Assembly (NCBI GenBank): GCA_947629865.1
Contig: CANRFJ010000017.1
Span: 1 to 62,797, forward strand
Reading direction: 5' to 3'
Origin: an uncultured Lachnospiraceae bacterium
Lineage (GTDB): Bacteria; Bacillota; Clostridia; Lachnospirales; Lachnospiraceae
Length of the DNA stretch: 62,797 nt
The notes below the pieces were generated by a model that had not been told where the DNA came from, ran no database searches, and saw nothing but the letters and a program-made list of their open reading frames with translations. Position numbers and translations under genes: made by a program. The first letter of the stretch is position 1. The number at the start of each line of letters is the position of its first letter. Positions 61,266 through 62,797 of this stretch are shown here, in pieces.

Positions 61266-61295
61266 TTGACAGAAACAGGCTATTTGTGATATACT
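61266..61295 (+). promoter_or_regulatory. Promoter of the riboflavin leader
   Basis: TTGACA at 61266 and TATACT at 61290 with an 18-bp spacer, just before the FMN riboswitch. Confidence 0.7.
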
Positions 61296-61310
61296 ACTTG
61301 AAACACAGGA

Positions 61311-61423
61311 AATCTTCAGGGCGGGGTGCAAGTCCCCACCGGCGGTAGAGCCCGCGAACGGTATAAGGCCGTTGATTCGGTGAGATTCCGAAGCCGACAG
61401 TATAGTCTGGATGAAAGAAGATG
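61311..61423 (+). promoter_or_regulatory. FMN riboswitch (RFN element)
   Basis: Conserved RFN blocks occur in order: ATCTTCAGGGCGGGGTGCAA, GTCCCCACCGGCGGTA, AGCCCGCGA, GGTGAGATTCCGAAGCCGAC and AGTCTGGATGAAAGAAGAT. The two ends pair (ATCTTC with GAAGAT). It controls ribD: FMN binding would favour the terminator that follows. Confidence 0.97.
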
Positions 61424-61441
61424 GATATTTTTGATGTATAA

Positions 61442-61475
61442 AGCCCTGGGTATTTTATGTACTCAGGGCTATTTT
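61442..61475 (+). terminator. Riboswitch-controlled terminator
   Basis: AGCCCTGGGTA pairs with TACTCAGGGCT, followed by ATTTT. The remaining 160 bp before ribD is GC-rich and shows no gene. Confidence 0.8.
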
Positions 61476-61636
61476 GCGCGTAAGTGATAAGATATGCTCC
61501 CTAGGCACACCGACCGGTGGACGTCTGCGCCCAAAGCGCGGCGGTGTGGCGGGGGAAAAACAGGGCCAAAGTTCGCGGGCCGTCATGCAAAACAGGGCGG
61601 GTGCAGAGCGAAGGCAAAGCGTGAGGAGAGGAAATT

Positions 61637-62764
61637 ATGACAAAGTGTGACTATATGCGGCTGGCGTTGGAACTGGCGGAAAAGGGAATGGGTTACACAT
61701 CACCCAACCCAATGGTCGGCTGCGTTGTGGTAAAAGATGGGCGCATCGTCACGGAGGGGTATCACGAGAGATATGGACAGTACCATGCGGAGCGCAATGC
61801 CCTGTCCCACTACGAAGGGGATCTTACGGGGGCGGATCTGTATGTGACGTTAGAGCCCTGCTGTCATCAGGGGAAAACACCTCCCTGCACGGACATCATC
61901 ATAGAGCGTGGTATTGGCCGTGTATTCGTGGGAGCCATGGACTCCAACCCGAAGGTGGCGGGCAGAGGCGTACAGATATTGAGAGAGCATGGAATTCAGG
62001 TGGAGACGGGAATCCTGGAAAAGGAGTGCCGGAAACTGAATGAAGTATTTTTTCACTACATCGGGACGGGACTTCCTTTCGTGGTGATGAAGTATGCCAT
62101 GACGCTGGACGGGAAGATAGCCACGGCTTCCGGGGACTCAAAATGGGTGACGGGAGAGGAGGCCAGAGAGCATGTGCATATGCTGCGGAAAAAGTACAGC
62201 GCCATTATGGTGGGAGTTGAAACTGTGCTGGCGGACAATCCCATGCTGAACTGCCGCCTGAAGGAGGGGACGGATCCCGTCCGCATTGTCTGTGATTCCC
62301 ATTTGAGGATTCCGCCCGACTGCCGCCTGGTGCAGACGGCAGATACGATTCCGACGGTAATCGCATATGCATCTGCCGGCGAGGACAGGAAAGAGAGGCT
62401 GCGGGAGGCGGGAGTGAAACTGCTCTGTGTCGGAAAGGACGGGCGGGTGGACTTTCCGGAACTGATGCGTCAGCTGGGGCAGAGAGGCATTGACAGCGTG
62501 TTGGTTGAGGGAGGAGGAATCCTTCACGGAACCGTACTAAAGAGCGGTATGCTGAACCGTGTGTATGCGTATGTGGCTCCCAAGCTGATTGGCGGCGGCG
62601 GGGCCAGACCGCCGGTGGCGGGAGAGGGCTTCCCCCGTATGGAGGAAGCATTGAAACTTGCGGATACGGATATTATAAAACTGGGCAGCGACTTCTGCAT
62701 AACCGGAGTTGTGGAAAAAGACATAGGTAATTGCGAAACTCGCTCAGCTCATTCGCAATCTTGA
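61637..62764 (+). CDS. ribD: Bifunctional riboflavin deaminase/reductase
   Basis: A 375-aa enzyme for the second and third steps of riboflavin synthesis from GTP. The N-terminal deaminase has zinc motifs HAERNAL and PCCHQGKTPPC. The C-terminal reductase has KYAMTLDGKIATASGDSKWV and VEGGGILHG. AGGAGAGGAAATT precedes the ATG. The last dozen residues (NCETRSAHSQS) are not typical of the family; other rib genes would be expected past the window end. Confidence 0.96.
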   Translation: MTKCDYMRLALELAEKGMGYTSPNPMVGCVVVKDGRIVTEGYHERYGQYHAERNALSHYEGDLTGADLYVTLEPCCHQGKTPPCTDIIIERGIGRVFVGAMDSNPKVAGRGVQILREHGIQVETGILEKECRKLNEVFFHYIGTGLPFVVMKYAMTLDGKIATASGDSKWVTGEEAREHVHMLRKKYSAIMVGVETVLADNPMLNCRLKEGTDPVRIVCDSHLRIPPDCRLVQTADTIPTVIAYASAGEDRKERLREAGVKLLCVGKDGRVDFPELMRQLGQRGIDSVLVEGGGILHGTVLKSGMLNRVYAYVAPKLIGGGGARPPVAGEGFPRMEEALKLADTDIIKLGSDFCITGVVEKDIGNCETRSAHSQS

Positions 62765-62797
62765 ATGAAAACAAAGAAGCATTCGCGACAAGCACGA

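Overview
The window looks like a chromosomal segment of a Gram-positive anaerobe of the class Clostridia, most likely Lachnospiraceae. This rests on strong AGGAGG-type ribosome binding sites, several TTG and GTG starts, a Fe-S scaffold-like gene next to a GGGtGRT gene, a CIRCE-controlled htpG, a clostridial-style fatty-acid cluster, an FMN riboswitch before ribD, and small Cys-rich and DUF proteins typical of that family. GC-richer core blocks (about 18-22.5, 33-57.4 and 61.3-62.8 kb) alternate with AT-rich accessory blocks (1-17.6, 22.5-33 and 57.4-61.2 kb).

Region 1 (1-17.6 kb) is a DNA-conflict island. It opens with a type I restriction locus: the end of one hsdS, a tyrosine recombinase, a second hsdS carrying an extra truncated target-recognition segment, and hsdR. 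The two hsdS copies share direct DNA repeats, which suggests specificity-gene shuffling. After decayed sequence, an orphan AT-rich gene and a lipoprotein come a SAM methyltransferase overlapping a PLD-nuclease/SF2 helicase, a RloA/AbiLi-type ATPase whose reading frame is broken just before its Walker A motif, a 45-codon ORF, and a primase/helicase/PLD-like fusion protein.

Region 2 (17.7-22.5 kb) is core-like: a small membrane protein, a lipoprotein, an AEC transporter, a hexapeptide acyltransferase-like protein, and the Fe-S scaffold-like/GGGtGRT pair ending at a strong terminator.

Region 3 (22.5-33.1 kb) is a mobile-element graveyard. It holds an integrase remnant and a serine-recombinase tail between repeated GGTAGCACACAA motifs. 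It also holds two complete type I toxin/antisense-RNA modules and a third orphan antitoxin-like RNA copy. An XRE regulator heads a pair of paralogous proteins of unknown function (470 and 503 aa), and an IS110/IS1111-type element with a long non-coding end is inserted exactly between the paralogs. A kinase-like gene, a membrane-anchored protein, a single EamA domain and a GNAT follow.

Region 4 (33.3-51.6 kb) carries a GH31 glucosidase, pyrE, an eight-gene Tad-like secretion/pilus locus that includes a beta-helix surface protein, a CorC/HlyC-type protein, an ABC-F ATPase, a GH13 protein that has lost all three catalytic acidic residues, htpG with an unusual acidic linker, and tRNA-Thr(CGT). 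Region 5 (51.7-57.4 kb) is acpP-fabD-fabG-fabF-fabZ without fabK, fabH or acc genes, followed by an NCS2-type purine permease. Region 6 (57.4-62.8 kb) has a 5'-truncated propeller-like remnant, a GNAT, a lipoprotein, a NYN-domain protein, small orphan genes, and the FMN riboswitch with ribD.

All calls come from reading the sequence and remembered family motifs. No database search was run.
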